A stretch of 64,000 nt of DNA from Acidobacteriota bacterium (GTDB lineage Bacteria > Acidobacteriota > Blastocatellia > Chloracidobacteriales > Chloracidobacteriaceae), in NCBI GenBank assembly GCA_016208495.1, contig JACQXX010000070.1, positions 124,001 through 188,000 on the forward strand. Direction: 5' to 3'. The position numbers and the translations under genes were made by a program. The notes under the pieces are model-generated. The model saw only the letters and a program-made list of their open reading frames with translations, was not told where the DNA came from and searched no databases. This document shows, piece by piece, positions 1 through 8,535 of the stretch. Positions within the stretch are counted from its first letter, which is position 1; each line of letters begins with the position of its first letter.

Positions 1-2363
1 GCCAGTTCAACTCCGAGGCCAATCGCCGCCATTCGTGGTGAAAACAACATCGCATACCCGACCAGAACGGCTGACCCAAGCGCCACAAGCTGGGCGACCC
101 AGGTCAGTTCGGTTACATAATGAACTGGTGAAAGTGGGTGAAGTTCTTTGTCTTCTTCGAGTTGTGGTTCACGATGAAAGCGAATGGCGCATCCGGCAAG
201 GCCAAACCCGGCGAGCATCCACAAGGCAGTTCGCAGGTCATTTGAAAAGTGCAGCCGATTCTGAACACCAATCACAGCCGTGCAAAAACTTCCGGTCAGC
301 GCCACGCCAATTCCCAACCCAATCCAGCTTTGAATCAATCGAGTTTGAGCCGTGATCACCCAGGCCGCAATCCAGGCCCCAATTGCCAGGAAGGCGATTG
401 ACCCATAAAAGGGTTGATCCCACATCAGATGATCGGCAATCAACAGCGCTTTGAAGGCAAACAGACATTCCCAAACACAGAGTGAGCCTCGGAGCCATTC
501 GGTTGCTGTTTCAAGCCGATCTTCCCAGGCTTCCAGGTCAGGTTCAATCAGCCAGCGTCCACAGCGCGGCACCACAAACAACCCGGTGGTTGGCAGTGCC
601 AGCAACATCACGACCAGCCCAGGAATGGTGACGATGGTTGGCCAGGCCATCCGCAAAGCGGCCAGCCCTGAAAGGCTCATCAAAAACGCAGTGCTGGTGC
701 CAAAGAGGATGCCAATGCGCAGAAATGCTTCAGATTGACTGGCCCAGCGTGTCCCAATCGCAAAAAAAGTGGTTAAGACCAGCGCCGTCAGCGCAAACCA
801 GAGCGCATCAAGTGGTGTGCGGAACCAGCCTTGAACCAGACTGAAATCCTCGGTGAAAAAGGCATGCAAGATGGGGAAGAGTGGCGAAACTGTGGTCAGT
901 ACGGCCAGAACCCAGGCGGCCTGATGGTTTGGCTCAGTCAGAATTCGCAGCCGTTGGTTTGACGAGAAAATGACTTCGGTTCGTGAAGCGAGCAGGAGCC
1001 CCAGGGCGCATAACGCGAAAGTGAGCAGCGTGATGACAAACGGAGCGTGAAACCAGATGAGTTCGTTGACGGCAACCGTGAGGAGTAACCCAGTCGAAAG
1101 ATAGCTCCAGGCAGAGTTTTGCCGGGTGTAGGCGGTCATTCCATAGAGCGCGGTGCCGACGAGCGTGACCCCAATCAAGGCTGGATGTGAAATCGTCCCA
1201 ACCAGATTGCCAGCCACCGCATTGAGTGCCGCCAGCACTTCGAACGGAAGCCAGCGGAACAATCCGGTATAGACAAACAATCCTGCCGCCAGGATCAGGT
1301 GACCTGAAATGAAAAACGGTTTTTGGACTTCACGAGCAAAATCTTGATCTGACTCAAGTTGGGGGAGTTTTTGTTCCAACACGAGCAGCCCGCCAGCAAA
1401 AAGAACCGTGACGGCGGCATAGACATCAGGCGGAGCGTGAACCACCGCGCCCAAAAATCCATACACACTGGCCAGCAAGGCTGGAATTGCCAGATACAGC
1501 ATCAGTGTTTCGCGGAGCACCATCGCCGTTGTCGCATACAGCACCGCGCACAGGAGTCCCACCATCCAGGCCCGGTTGCCACGGGCAATCAATCCAGAAT
1601 GCACCAGAAACCATGGATTGGCGGGTACTAAAAGCGACCCAAGCAGCAGCAAACCGCGTCCGGCGAGTTCTTCCTGGGTTCGGCGCAAGAGCCACACGCC
1701 CGCGCCAAACGTGGCCATCGTCAGGAGTGCCAGCAAGCCCGCCTGAACCACAGGTCGTTGTAATTGCAGGCTAATGACGTCGCGCAAGTAAATAATCGTC
1801 CCGATCACAAACATCATAGCGCCGCTATAGACCATCCAGCGGAGCATTTGCGGGTCAGACAGCCGTTCCAGCAAACTGACTTCGGGAACTGGTTCGGGTT
1901 GTGGAATTGGGCGAGGTGGAACTGGGTAGGCTGTCTTTGGTGGCTCAGCGGAGGTGCTTTTCGGAGGAGTTTCACTAAGTTTGGCTGCAAATTGCTCGGC
2001 ACGACCTGGGGGAGCTGGTGTCACGGGGGCCTGGGGCACCACCGGTGGGGCGTGTGGAACCGTTTCCGTCCTGGCTGGGGCTTTCTGGAGCAACCGGTCT
2101 ACAATCTGCTGCCGATACCCTCGATAATAGGTGCCAATTTTTTCCTGCAGAAACTGATTGGTCAGATTGCGTTGCGGCCAGGTATTGATCTCAGCCAGCA
2201 GGAAGTCAATATGCGAAATAAATTCCAGCGCCGGGGTGTCGAGCTTGAGGCCGCAGGTGATACAAAACGTCCAGTGCGGTTCAAGGGCGCTTCCACAGTT
2301 GCAACAGGTTTGGCGATATCCGGGCAGTTCAGGATGCGAAGATTCAGAGCTGGTTTGCGTCAT
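1..2363 (-). CDS. Zinc-ribbon multi-pass membrane protein (partial, runs off left edge)
   Basis: The frame is open from an ATG at 2363 to the left edge, so at least 787 residues are encoded and the C-terminus is missing. The start follows a GGAGGG Shine-Dalgarno sequence by a few bases. I see an N-terminal zinc ribbon with paired cysteines (C20/C23 and C34/C37), a Pro-rich linker (about residues 90-160), then a long run of hydrophobic segments beginning near residue 175. I checked the frame at both ends of the window and it stays hydrophobic and open. The layout resembles large bacterial polytopic proteins of the DUF2157/DUF2339 type, but I cannot assign a family with certainty. The apparent small genes on either strand inside this span are shadows. 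Function unknown; it acts in the inner membrane. Confidence 0.8.
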   Translation of the reverse strand, partial: MTQTSSESSHPELPGYRQTCCNCGSALEPHWTFCITCGLKLDTPALEFISHIDFLLAEINTWPQRNLTNQFLQEKIGTYYRGYRQQIVDRLLQKAPARTETVPHAPPVVPQAPVTPAPPGRAEQFAAKLSETPPKSTSAEPPKTAYPVPPRPIPQPEPVPEVSLLERLSDPQMLRWMVYSGAMMFVIGTIIYLRDVISLQLQRPVVQAGLLALLTMATFGAGVWLLRRTQEELAGRGLLLLGSLLVPANPWFLVHSGLIARGNRAWMVGLLCAVLYATTAMVLRETLMLYLAIPALLASVYGFLGAVVHAPPDVYAAVTVLFAGGLLVLEQKLPQLESDQDFAREVQKPFFISGHLILAAGLFVYTGLFRWLPFEVLAALNAVAGNLVGTISHPALIGVTLVGTALYGMTAYTRQNSAWSYLSTGLLLTVAVNELIWFHAPFVITLLTFALCALGLLLASRTEVIFSSNQRLRILTEPNHQAAWVLAVLTTVSPLFPILHAFFTEDFSLVQGWFRTPLDALWFALTALVLTTFFAIGTRWASQSEAFLRIGILFGTSTAFLMSLSGLAALRMAWPTIVTIPGLVVMLLALPTTGLFVVPRCGRWLIEPDLEAWEDRLETATEWLRGSLCVWECLFAFKALLIADHLMWDQPFYGSIAFLAIGAWIAAWVITAQTRLIQSWIGLGIGVALTGSFCTAVIGVQNRLHFSNDLRTALWMLAGFGLAGCAIRFHREPQLEEDKELHPLSPVHYVTELTWVAQLVALGSAVLVGYAMLFSPRMAAIGLGVEL

Positions 2364-2627
2364 AGGGTTCCCTCCGATGCTCATTCTTAAATGAACAGCG
2401 CGAGTGTAGGCAAGCAAGCCACCAGCATTTGGTGGAATCTGTGTCACTTCACCAATTGACACAGATTTCATTTTGGCCTGATATGCGACCAGACGCAAAG
2501 GTTTCTTTTAGAGGTAAAACTCACTTATTTCCGCATATTTGGAGGGAATCGCTGTGCAAGGAGCGCAAAAGTTGGTAAGCTACCGGCACTCGTTCACGTT
2601 CAACATTCCACGCGGAGTACCAAAGCC
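2364..2627. other. Divergent intergenic region, no feature recognised
   Basis: This spacer separates the minus-strand zinc-ribbon membrane protein from the plus-strand small membrane protein. It must hold promoters for both, but I could not pick out convincing -35/-10 boxes, and there are no repeats of the families seen elsewhere in the window. Confidence 0.4.
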
Positions 2628-2879
2628 ATGCGGCTCTTTTGGATCGTCTACATTGCCGGTGTCATTCTTTCTTCTCCATTATTCTATGGATACATGAAGA
2701 AGTATGAGTTTGCCCTGCGCCATTTGATCGAGCGGGAACTCGAACTTGACGACGATCCGGAAAACGACAAATTGAACGAATGGATTTATGACAATGCCGT
2801 GGTCTTGATGACCTGTTTGCTCAGTCTGAGCTGGCCAGTCTCGCTGCCGGATTTGTTTAAGGACAGTGATGGGCTGTGA
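2628..2879 (+). CDS. Small membrane protein, unknown function
   Basis: This 83-residue protein begins with a hydrophobic helix (about residues 3-22), followed by a strongly acidic stretch (ERELELDDDPENDK, about residues 36-49) and a second hydrophobic helix near residues 56-73. I recognise no family. It lies just upstream of the GIY-YIG-like gene on the same strand with a 66-bp gap, so co-transcription is possible but not shown. Codon use looks like the neighbouring core genes and unlike the AT-rich gene downstream. It could be a real small inner-membrane protein; I found no strong Shine-Dalgarno sequence. Confidence 0.5.
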   Translation: MRLFWIVYIAGVILSSPLFYGYMKKYEFALRHLIERELELDDDPENDKLNEWIYDNAVVLMTCLLSLSWPVSLPDLFKDSDGL

Positions 2880-2945
2880 GCTTATTTGCAAAGATTAGTT
2901 TGAGTTGATAAACCTTCTATAAAGTGTTGGATGAGGATGAGTTGT

Positions 2946-3476
2946 ATGGGAAATGAAGGTTTTGTTTATATACTAACAAATGAGTCAATGCCTAGTGTTA
3001 TTAAGATTGGACGGACACAAGATGTAGAGGGGCGTGTAAAAACACTGTCTCAGTCAACTTCAGTTCCAACCCCCTTTAAAGTTATTCACCAAGTCCGGGT
3101 AAGTGATTGCGTCAAAGTAGAAACAGAGGTACATCAAATTCTGACAAAGCAAGGATATAGGGTTAATAAGAAAAAAGAGTTTTTCCATTGTTCAACATCT
3201 ACTGCTATTGAAACTTTGAATTCTATTTGTGGGTATCCAGTTCCCCAAATTGAGATCGAAAATAGGAATTTACCTGAACATACCTCAAAACCTCTTGATC
3301 CGTTTAATCGAGTGAGGCGATCCGCTGATTCTCCTCAACTTAAGTCAGCGAGTGAAAGTGAAAAAGCTACATGCGGTTTATTAGTGGTTTATTTTCTTAT
3401 TTTTAGTGTGGTTGCTTCTTATACGGTCGGCAAATTGATAATTGCTATCTTGAAAACCTTACTATCGATAAATTGA
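2946..3476 (+). CDS. GIY-YIG / T5orf172-like domain protein with C-terminal membrane helix
   Basis: The N-terminal 95 residues fit the T5orf172/MUG113 branch of the GIY-YIG superfamily: a GFVYIL start, KIGRT about 15 residues later, then an arginine and a conserved helix. The C-terminal region has a hydrophobic helix (GLLVVYFLIFSVVASY), so the nuclease-like domain may be anchored to the membrane. I chose the ATG at 2946 over the upstream ATGs at 2931 and 2937 because a GAGG motif sits 9 bases before it. The gene is clearly AT-richer than its neighbours and abuts a MITE-like insertion, which suggests horizontal acquisition. Catalytic competence is uncertain; proteins with this domain are often phage or mobile-element linked. 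Confidence 0.7.
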   Translation: MGNEGFVYILTNESMPSVIKIGRTQDVEGRVKTLSQSTSVPTPFKVIHQVRVSDCVKVETEVHQILTKQGYRVNKKKEFFHCSTSTAIETLNSICGYPVPQIEIENRNLPEHTSKPLDPFNRVRRSADSPQLKSASESEKATCGLLVVYFLIFSVVASYTVGKLIIAILKTLLSIN

Positions 3477-3560
3477 TTTTTTTCAACTTGAACTAACCAA
3501 TCCCTTGCCGGAGTACCAGGCAAACAGGTTTTATTTTGGTGTCTTGAGATAGTCTCTAAG

Positions 3561-3906
3561 TACAAGTCCCCATAAATTGGGGATGGAATTTGGTTCTTTG
3601 ATCGAATCAACTCGGTTTTCGCCCGCAGGGCGGCGGAAAGTAGCCGGTGGTTTGCCGCTTTGGGCATACCACCGGAGTTCAACCCACCCAGCCTTGCGCC
3701 CGGATGGGCGCTGGAACCGGTCATCGGCCCGGTTCATCATCCGTTCTCGCTGGCTGAATCCAGCGCCCATCCGGGCGCGAATCAGTTTGCGGCCTGGATT
3801 CCGGTGGGTGCGCTGCAAAGCCAGCTTCCCACCGGCTACTCTCCATCGCCCTTCGGGCGGAAACCACATTTGATTTTATTTCATCCCTTTTTTATGGGGA
3901 CTTGTA
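3561..3906. mobile_element. MITE-like element with 16-bp terminal inverted repeats and CTAAG target duplication
   Basis: The ends are TACAAGTCCCCATAAA (3561-3576) and its exact reverse complement (3891-3906). CTAAG stands directly outside both ends (3556-3560 and 3907-3911), as expected for a 5-bp target-site duplication. The 346-bp interior has no credible gene and consists of nested palindromes, including CCGGTGGT/ACCACCGG arms and GCGCCCATCCGGGCGC blocks that recur elsewhere in the window. The right end lies only a few bases beyond the stop codon of the TetR gene. A non-autonomous element moved in trans is the simplest reading; no matching transposase gene is in the window. Confidence 0.7.
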
Positions 3907-3914
3907 CTAAGTCA

Positions 3915-4685
3915 TTATTCAGCCACTGAGTCGGTTTCCTCAAATTCTTCTGATTCTTCCAGCTCAACTGGCAGTGTATCTGGTGTTCCGATCTCCACGG
4001 CGGTCTGGCGCAGGTCAGTCATCATTCGCAGAATTTTCTTTCGCAGTGGAATCAACAGCGGCGTGCTGGCCAGTGCAATCAGTTTCACAATGATATCAAC
4101 CGTGTGGTCAATCAGCAGATGTGTCCGCCGACAACCTGGAGAATTGTCGTGAATCCAAAAAAGCACCACGCCCATGTGATAGACCCAGAGCAGGTTCGCC
4201 AGTTCGGATTGTAATTCCAGCGGCACTTTTCCCTTGGCGCCGCGCAGCACTTCGGCAAAAAGTTCGGTGCTTTCTTCACGGGTGCGGGCTGAGTCTTCAC
4301 TGAACGGATTGAGCGGACTTTTTGGATCCGCTGCTGTTTTAAAGAGCACTCCAGAGAAGGTGTGATACGGTTGAATGGTCGTCAATTTAGCTTTCATCAC
4401 CCCGAGCAGTCGGCCTTTGAGCGTTTTTTCCTGGGCCAAAACCGGCGCGCTGGCAGCGACGTGTTCGCTGTGGGTGTGGGCGTAAAATTCCTGGATCAGG
4501 ACTTCTTTCGATTTAAAGTAATAATAGGTATTGCCCAGGGAAATATTGGCGCGTTCGGCGATGGCCCGCATCGTGGTTTCTTCGTAACCGCGTTCACGAA
4601 ACAGATCCAGCGCGGTTTGTAAAATCAATGAGCGGGTTTGTTCAGATTTCGAAAGTTTCGGTGTTGACTCAGCCGGTGTTCCCAC
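3915..4685 (-). CDS. TetR/AcrR-family transcriptional regulator
   Basis: A 256-residue protein with a classical TetR N-terminal DNA-binding domain: helix-turn-helix at about residues 15-60, with the typical ending SLGNTYYYFKSKE. The C-terminal ligand-binding half is helical and ends with an acidic tail (EELEEF-type, last 25 residues). Translation probably begins at the GTG at 4685, which has GGAGG about 10 bases upstream. It is the last gene of a three-gene minus-strand operon (membrane protein, DUF393 protein, TetR), 20 bases after the DUF393 gene. Two identical palindromes upstream of the operon are the obvious candidate operators, implying autoregulation. The ligand is unknown. Confidence 0.9.
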   Translation of the reverse strand: MGTPAESTPKLSKSEQTRSLILQTALDLFRERGYEETTMRAIAERANISLGNTYYYFKSKEVLIQEFYAHTHSEHVAASAPVLAQEKTLKGRLLGVMKAKLTTIQPYHTFSGVLFKTAADPKSPLNPFSEDSARTREESTELFAEVLRGAKGKVPLELQSELANLLWVYHMGVVLFWIHDNSPGCRRTHLLIDHTVDIIVKLIALASTPLLIPLRKKILRMMTDLRQTAVEIGTPDTLPVELEESEEFEETDSVAE

Positions 4686-4704
4686 GGGTTACTTGCCTCC
4701 AGGA

Positions 4705-5064
4705 TCAAAAAAGTGATGAGCGGCGAAACCGGTGCCGATTGCGCGAGATCATTGAAACAAACCGGCGCACGGTTGGCAAATACTCTGGCGCTGCAAGTTT
4801 CAATGACCAGTGGCGATATTCACGCAGCGCCCACAAACACATCAGCCAGCCCTTCGCCCCGTAGTAAACATCACCTTTGTCGCTCACCACAGTTAAATCC
4901 TGAAGCGTCGCCGGGTGGTTTAAATCCGGAAACCGACGCCGGGCAAACTCCGATGCTGCCGGGACAAACAGCATTTCGATATATTTTGGCTGCTTCTCAA
5001 GCCAGGTTCGAATGCTGGTGCACAACTCACAGTTGATGTCATAGAGCACGGTCAGATTTTTCAT
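4705..5064 (-). CDS. DUF393 family protein (thioredoxin-like CxxC)
   Basis: A 119-residue protein matching the DUF393 family (DCC motif proteins, predicted thiol-disulfide oxidoreductases). The N-terminus gives a beta strand leading into a CxxC motif (NCELC, C12 and C15), followed by a helix, and the central part contains the YYGAKGWLMCLWAL segment typical of the family. It lies between the small membrane protein and the TetR gene in one operon. DUF393 proteins often sit beside membrane redox proteins, so a redox role at the membrane is plausible but not demonstrated. No Shine-Dalgarno sequence is visible: the start is preceded by four copies of a CCCTGAA heptamer (5079-5111). Confidence 0.85.
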   Translation of the reverse strand: MKNLTVLYDINCELCTSIRTWLEKQPKYIEMLFVPAASEFARRRFPDLNHPATLQDLTVVSDKGDVYYGAKGWLMCLWALREYRHWSLKLAAPEYLPTVRRFVSMISRNRHRFRRSSLF

Positions 5065-5078
5065 AGCAGCACCATTTT

Positions 5079-5111
5079 AGGGTTCAGGGTTCAGGGTTCA
5101 GGGTTCAGGGT
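5079..5111 (-). repeat. Heptamer tandem repeat (CCCTGAA on coding strand) before DUF393 start
   Basis: Four tandem copies of the 7-bp unit, reading CCCTGAA on the strand of the DUF393 gene, end 15 bases before its start codon. Between this and the stop codon of the upstream gene lies a purine-rich run of 9-10 bp GGGACAAAA-type repeats (5120-5157). The same heptamer recurs before several other start codons in the window. Confidence 0.9.
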
Positions 5112-5158
5112 TTCAAATTTTTGTCCCTTTTGTCCCTTTTGTCCTTTTTGTTGTCCTG

Positions 5159-5560
5159 TTAAACCTCATGGCAGTTGATGCAGGCATCTGGCATGACTGG
5201 CGGAGGAACGTTGTCGAGCATCGCCCGTCGCCGCAACCGGCTGAAAATGTAGAGGTTAAAGAAGTGCATTCCACCCAGGACAATCGCCACTGTTCCAATC
5301 TTTGACGATAAGGCTTCGATTCCAACTTGTGTGCTGTCAACTTGATACCCCAGTTTAAGGGCCAGGCTGATATAACCCAGATTGATCAAATAAAACCCAA
5401 CCACGAGCAAATGGTTGACTGAGTCGGCCAGTTCGGTGTTGCCGTGAAACACATCCACCAGAAAAACCCGCCCGTTTTTGTGGAGCGTTTGTGCAACCCA
5501 AATTGTCAAAATAATACTCAGGACCAGATAGGTCAGGTAGGTCATTACAATGATGTTCAT
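5159..5560 (-). CDS. Small integral membrane protein with C-terminal CxxCH
   Basis: About 133 residues from the ATG at 5560, chosen because AGAGGT lies a suitable distance upstream; an in-frame ATG at 5599 would extend into the operator. Three hydrophobic helices are visible (residues about 3-26, 50-72 and 88-108), with a basic segment (SRLRRRA) after the third. The last residues include CINCH, a CxxCH motif that is the sequence signature of c-type haem attachment, though here it may be a metal or redox site on the cytoplasmic side. It is the first gene of the operon with DUF393 and TetR genes and is likely controlled by the paired palindromes upstream. Confidence 0.75.
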   Translation of the reverse strand: MNIIVMTYLTYLVLSIILTIWVAQTLHKNGRVFLVDVFHGNTELADSVNHLLVVGFYLINLGYISLALKLGYQVDSTQVGIEALSSKIGTVAIVLGGMHFFNLYIFSRLRRRAMLDNVPPPVMPDACINCHEV

Positions 5561-5582
5561 ACAGCTACCTCTTTGAAGATTG

Positions 5583-5602
5583 TTTTTGAACGTGTTCAAA
5601 AA
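5583..5602. promoter_or_regulatory. Palindromic operator 1, upstream of TetR operon
   Basis: TTTTTGAAC-GT-GTTCAAAAA is a perfect inverted repeat with a GT spacer, 23 bases upstream of the chosen start of the operon. An almost identical palindrome lies 56 bp further upstream (centre to centre). Paired identical palindromes before an operon that encodes a TetR regulator are typical of its own binding sites; that link is inference. Confidence 0.75.
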
Positions 5603-5637
5603 AGAGAGTACGCCGTTCGAAGACCAGTGTCAATAAC

Positions 5638-5659
5638 TTTTTTGAACGTGTTCAAAAAA
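5638..5659. promoter_or_regulatory. Palindromic operator 2, upstream of TetR operon
   Basis: TTTTTTGAAC-GT-GTTCAAAAAA, a 22-bp perfect inverted repeat with the same core as operator 1. The promoter of the minus-strand operon presumably lies between or over the two sites, which would let a bound regulator occlude RNA polymerase. Confidence 0.75.
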
Positions 5660-5816
5660 ATAAAAAGGAGGCTGTTCGAGTGCAAAGTGGCGTTAAGCCG
5701 CCGCACTCCAGACGTGTACCGTGCCCTAAGGTTGCTGAGCGGTTGAATTTTGTAAGTGTTTGATTCTTTTCGTGTATTTCGTGTATTTCGTGGTTAGAAA
5801 TGGCTTGGATTTTATT

Positions 5817-8318
5817 TTAGTGTTCTTTCAAGATCGCCACTGCGCCGCCTTCGACCAGTGCCATCGCCAGTTCGTGAAGCTGGGAACTGGCTGTTTCATC
5901 CCGGGTTTGTGGGATTGTCGAAGCCGACTGGCTGGCTTCTGGCTCGGTCAGATCACGTTGATAGAGTTGGCGATAGGCGGCGTAGTTGTTCATGACAATA
6001 AAGACGTAATCCTTGGTTTCAGCAAACCCGACTTCGGGGGTAAACCGGTCTACGTCGTCACTTCCAGCCCGTTGCAGCCATCGCCGGACACCGGCTTCAC
6101 CCCCATTGTATGAGGCTACGACTGCCTGTGGGTGGCCAGGGAACTGCTTAAACAGGTTTGAAACGTATTGGGCGCCAAACAACACCGCATATTTGGGCTC
6201 ATACAAATCATCTCGCGAGTAGGTATCGAGTTTCAGTTGAGCGGCAATCTGATCGGCGGTCGAATCAATAAATTGAAACAGGCCGCGTGCGGCGGCGGCT
6301 GATTTCACCCACGGACGGAAGCGCGATTCCTGCCGGGCAATCGCCAGCAGGAGCCGTGGATCAACCTGCCGTGGGCGAGTAGCTTTGAGGATTGCCGGAC
6401 GGTACGGCGCGGGATAGAGCAATTCGGCCACATCGCGAGGCATCAATTCGAGCCGAAAATCAGCCGGGAGTGACCCAAAAACCCGTTCGGCGTAATCAAT
6501 GGCCTGCCAGGCCCGATTTCCCCGATTAGAGTACACCGCCAGTGAATAATTCCAGTTGTCATTCCCACCTGCTTTGACCCGTGGGGCTGGAAGTTCGGAA
6601 ATACCTTCATCAAACAGGCCCAAAAAGCAAAGTTCATCACCTAAATCACGCTGGACTGGAGTGTTGCTGGCACTGGTGATGACATTCCGGCCAACAGGAA
6701 CAAGCTGGTAATTCCAGGCTCGGGCATAGTCGGGCAGGTTGCGATAGCAGGTTTCAAGCAGCCGAAACAATTCACGCTGGGTGGCCAGGTCGGTTGTCAA
6801 CCGGAGCGCCTGGTGGGCTGCGTATTTCGCTTCCCCATAGCGTCCTGCCGTGCTCGCCGTTCGGGCCGTGGCCAGCAAGGTCGTCAATCGTTTGCTGAAT
6901 TCATTGGCCGCGCTGCCTTTGAGTGTTTCCCGCAAGTTCATCAGGCGTTCGGTGGCCCGCTGGCCATAATATTGATTTCGTTCGTCTGGAAGCCCAAGGT
7001 AAACGTCAATCGCCGGACTATATTGCTTGAGTTGCTCCAGGCAATAGCCGCGCAGAAAGTTCACTTCGCCCCGGTTGGTTGCACCCGGTGCCCGACGTCC
7101 AAGCGGCTCATTTTGGAGTTGATTTAAGACATTGAGCGCCGCCTGGAACTGGTTCAAATTCATCAGAATTTTGGCTCGCAGGAATTTGGCTGTGACTCCG
7201 GCTACTTCGGTTGACAGTCGTGTTTCCGTGCGGGCGCACCAGTCAAGCGCCGCCGTGGTATCTCCGGCCAGTCGAAGGGTATCAATCGCATTTAAGTGGG
7301 CACCGCCCAGGGTTTCACTCTTTGGGTACTCCGCAATAAAGGCTTCATACTGGGCAACGGCTTCACGCGCCCGGCCAGCGTTTTGATGGGCGTGTCCAAG
7401 CTGGTAAAAAGCCAGTTCACCATCCGGGGTTTTGGGAAATTCACGATGCGCGCGGTCATACCAGGTAATGGCTTCATCCCAGCGTTCTGAAATGTAGTGG
7501 GCGCGTCCGATTCCAAACAGGACTTCGGGCATTTGTTTGCAGGCCGGGTATTGTCGGACGATGGTCTGAAAGTGGCGAATTGCCCCTTCCGCGTGGCGAT
7601 TTTTGAGAAACAGTCGTCCGCGAGCGAGGTGGTCAGCTTCAGTGAGTGTTTCGCCGCCGAGTTCGTCCAGGTTTTCAGCCGCCAGCAGGGCCTGGTCATC
7701 TTTCCCGGTTTGAAGCAGGCGTTGAAAAATCAATCGGGCAGCATCGGCTTTATCCGCTTTGCGCAGTGCGATTGCCGTTTTTCCCAAAATTTCGCGGTCG
7801 GTGGTTGAAATATTCTGGTACACGCTGGCGGCAGCGCGGTAATTGCCGCTGTGCTCATAACTTTCAGCCAGTTTCCCCAGCGTCCCTTTCACCGCCGGGC
7901 TATTCGGATAGGAGGTCCGCAACAATTGCCAGTACACCTGTTCGTTTTTGAAGTCTTTGCGCTCGTGCTGGAGTTCAGCCAGGTGCCGCATGGCAAACGG
8001 GGATAATTTATTCTTTTGTTCAGCCACGGTGCGATAGAGTTGAATCGCTGTTGCCCCATCACCTGTCCAGTCAGCCAGTCGGGCGCGCAAATACTCATAA
8101 TTGTTGAGCTGATACAGTTCCGGCTCGGCTTTTTTCAATTCATCAAGCAGGCGGATGGCAACCTGGTAGGTGCGACGCGCCATGGCTTCCTGGATTTGGG
8201 CATGGTGGGAGGCAATTGAAAGCTTCGCTGTTTGGGCTGAAAGTGGAGCAACCATTCCGGTCATTCCTGAAAAAAAGACAAGGATCAGGCAGGCAAGTCG
8301 CCGCAGTTGATTGCGCAT
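5817..8318 (-). CDS. Soluble lytic murein transglycosylase (Slt70-like) with TPR array
   Basis: An 833-residue exported protein. A basic N-terminus and hydrophobic stretch (residues about 6-25) form a signal peptide. Most of the length (about 35-600) is alpha-helical with repeated TPR-like helices, matching the superhelical U-domain of Slt70 enzymes. The C-terminal catalytic domain is of the SLT type: the ARQESRF motif carries the catalytic glutamate (E664), followed by GLFQFI and a YNGGE motif. It cleaves the MurNAc-GlcNAc bond of peptidoglycan, forming 1,6-anhydro ends, in the periplasm. It is longer than E. coli Slt (about 645 residues) because of extra TPRs. It is transcribed alone, divergently from the sigma-54 activator gene. 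Confidence 0.92.
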   Translation of the reverse strand: MRNQLRRLACLILVFFSGMTGMVAPLSAQTAKLSIASHHAQIQEAMARRTYQVAIRLLDELKKAEPELYQLNNYEYLRARLADWTGDGATAIQLYRTVAEQKNKLSPFAMRHLAELQHERKDFKNEQVYWQLLRTSYPNSPAVKGTLGKLAESYEHSGNYRAAASVYQNISTTDREILGKTAIALRKADKADAARLIFQRLLQTGKDDQALLAAENLDELGGETLTEADHLARGRLFLKNRHAEGAIRHFQTIVRQYPACKQMPEVLFGIGRAHYISERWDEAITWYDRAHREFPKTPDGELAFYQLGHAHQNAGRAREAVAQYEAFIAEYPKSETLGGAHLNAIDTLRLAGDTTAALDWCARTETRLSTEVAGVTAKFLRAKILMNLNQFQAALNVLNQLQNEPLGRRAPGATNRGEVNFLRGYCLEQLKQYSPAIDVYLGLPDERNQYYGQRATERLMNLRETLKGSAANEFSKRLTTLLATARTASTAGRYGEAKYAAHQALRLTTDLATQRELFRLLETCYRNLPDYARAWNYQLVPVGRNVITSASNTPVQRDLGDELCFLGLFDEGISELPAPRVKAGGNDNWNYSLAVYSNRGNRAWQAIDYAERVFGSLPADFRLELMPRDVAELLYPAPYRPAILKATRPRQVDPRLLLAIARQESRFRPWVKSAAAARGLFQFIDSTADQIAAQLKLDTYSRDDLYEPKYAVLFGAQYVSNLFKQFPGHPQAVVASYNGGEAGVRRWLQRAGSDDVDRFTPEVGFAETKDYVFIVMNNYAAYRQLYQRDLTEPEASQSASTIPQTRDETASSQLHELAMALVEGGAVAILKEH

Positions 8319-8535
8319 GATGTCACCATTGATATACGAGTTATGAATTATGAATTATGAAGAGAGTAAATGCTTTGTTTTCAATGAAATGATCTTTTTA
8401 TGATTCGTCTGGTTGTTGAGAGGGGGAATGGTGTTGGGAAAAGTATCGCACACGTTTCATTGGGTGTGGTATGTTTACGCGCTCCCTTCTTGGATTTTAA
8501 ACCTCAAAAAAGTCTGTTTCTACCCTTAAAAATTT
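8319..8535. other. Divergent intergenic region
   Basis: Promoter region shared by the lytic transglycosylase (minus) and the sigma-54 activator (plus). It contains an AATTATG-type tandem (three short copies, about 8336-8360) next to the transglycosylase start. I looked for a TGGCAC-N5-TTGC sigma-54 promoter and did not find one. Confidence 0.4.

Noticed and set aside
1-2390. Several plus- and minus-strand small open frames in the left 2.4 kb
   Set aside because: They overlap one continuous minus-strand reading frame with a good start site and strong membrane-protein character that runs off the left edge.
3531-3929. Proteins of about 90-110 residues encoded in the MITE-like element
   Set aside because: They are overlapping frames on both strands of a palindromic repeat without start sites.
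5079-5111. Telomere-like (TTCAGGG)n repeat
   Set aside because: The resemblance to TTTAGGG telomeric repeats is superficial; the copies are short, internal to the chromosome and linked to gene ends.
8319-8535. Sigma-54 promoter beside the sigma-54 activator gene
   Set aside because: No TGGCAC-N5-TTGC match was found in the spacer on either strand.
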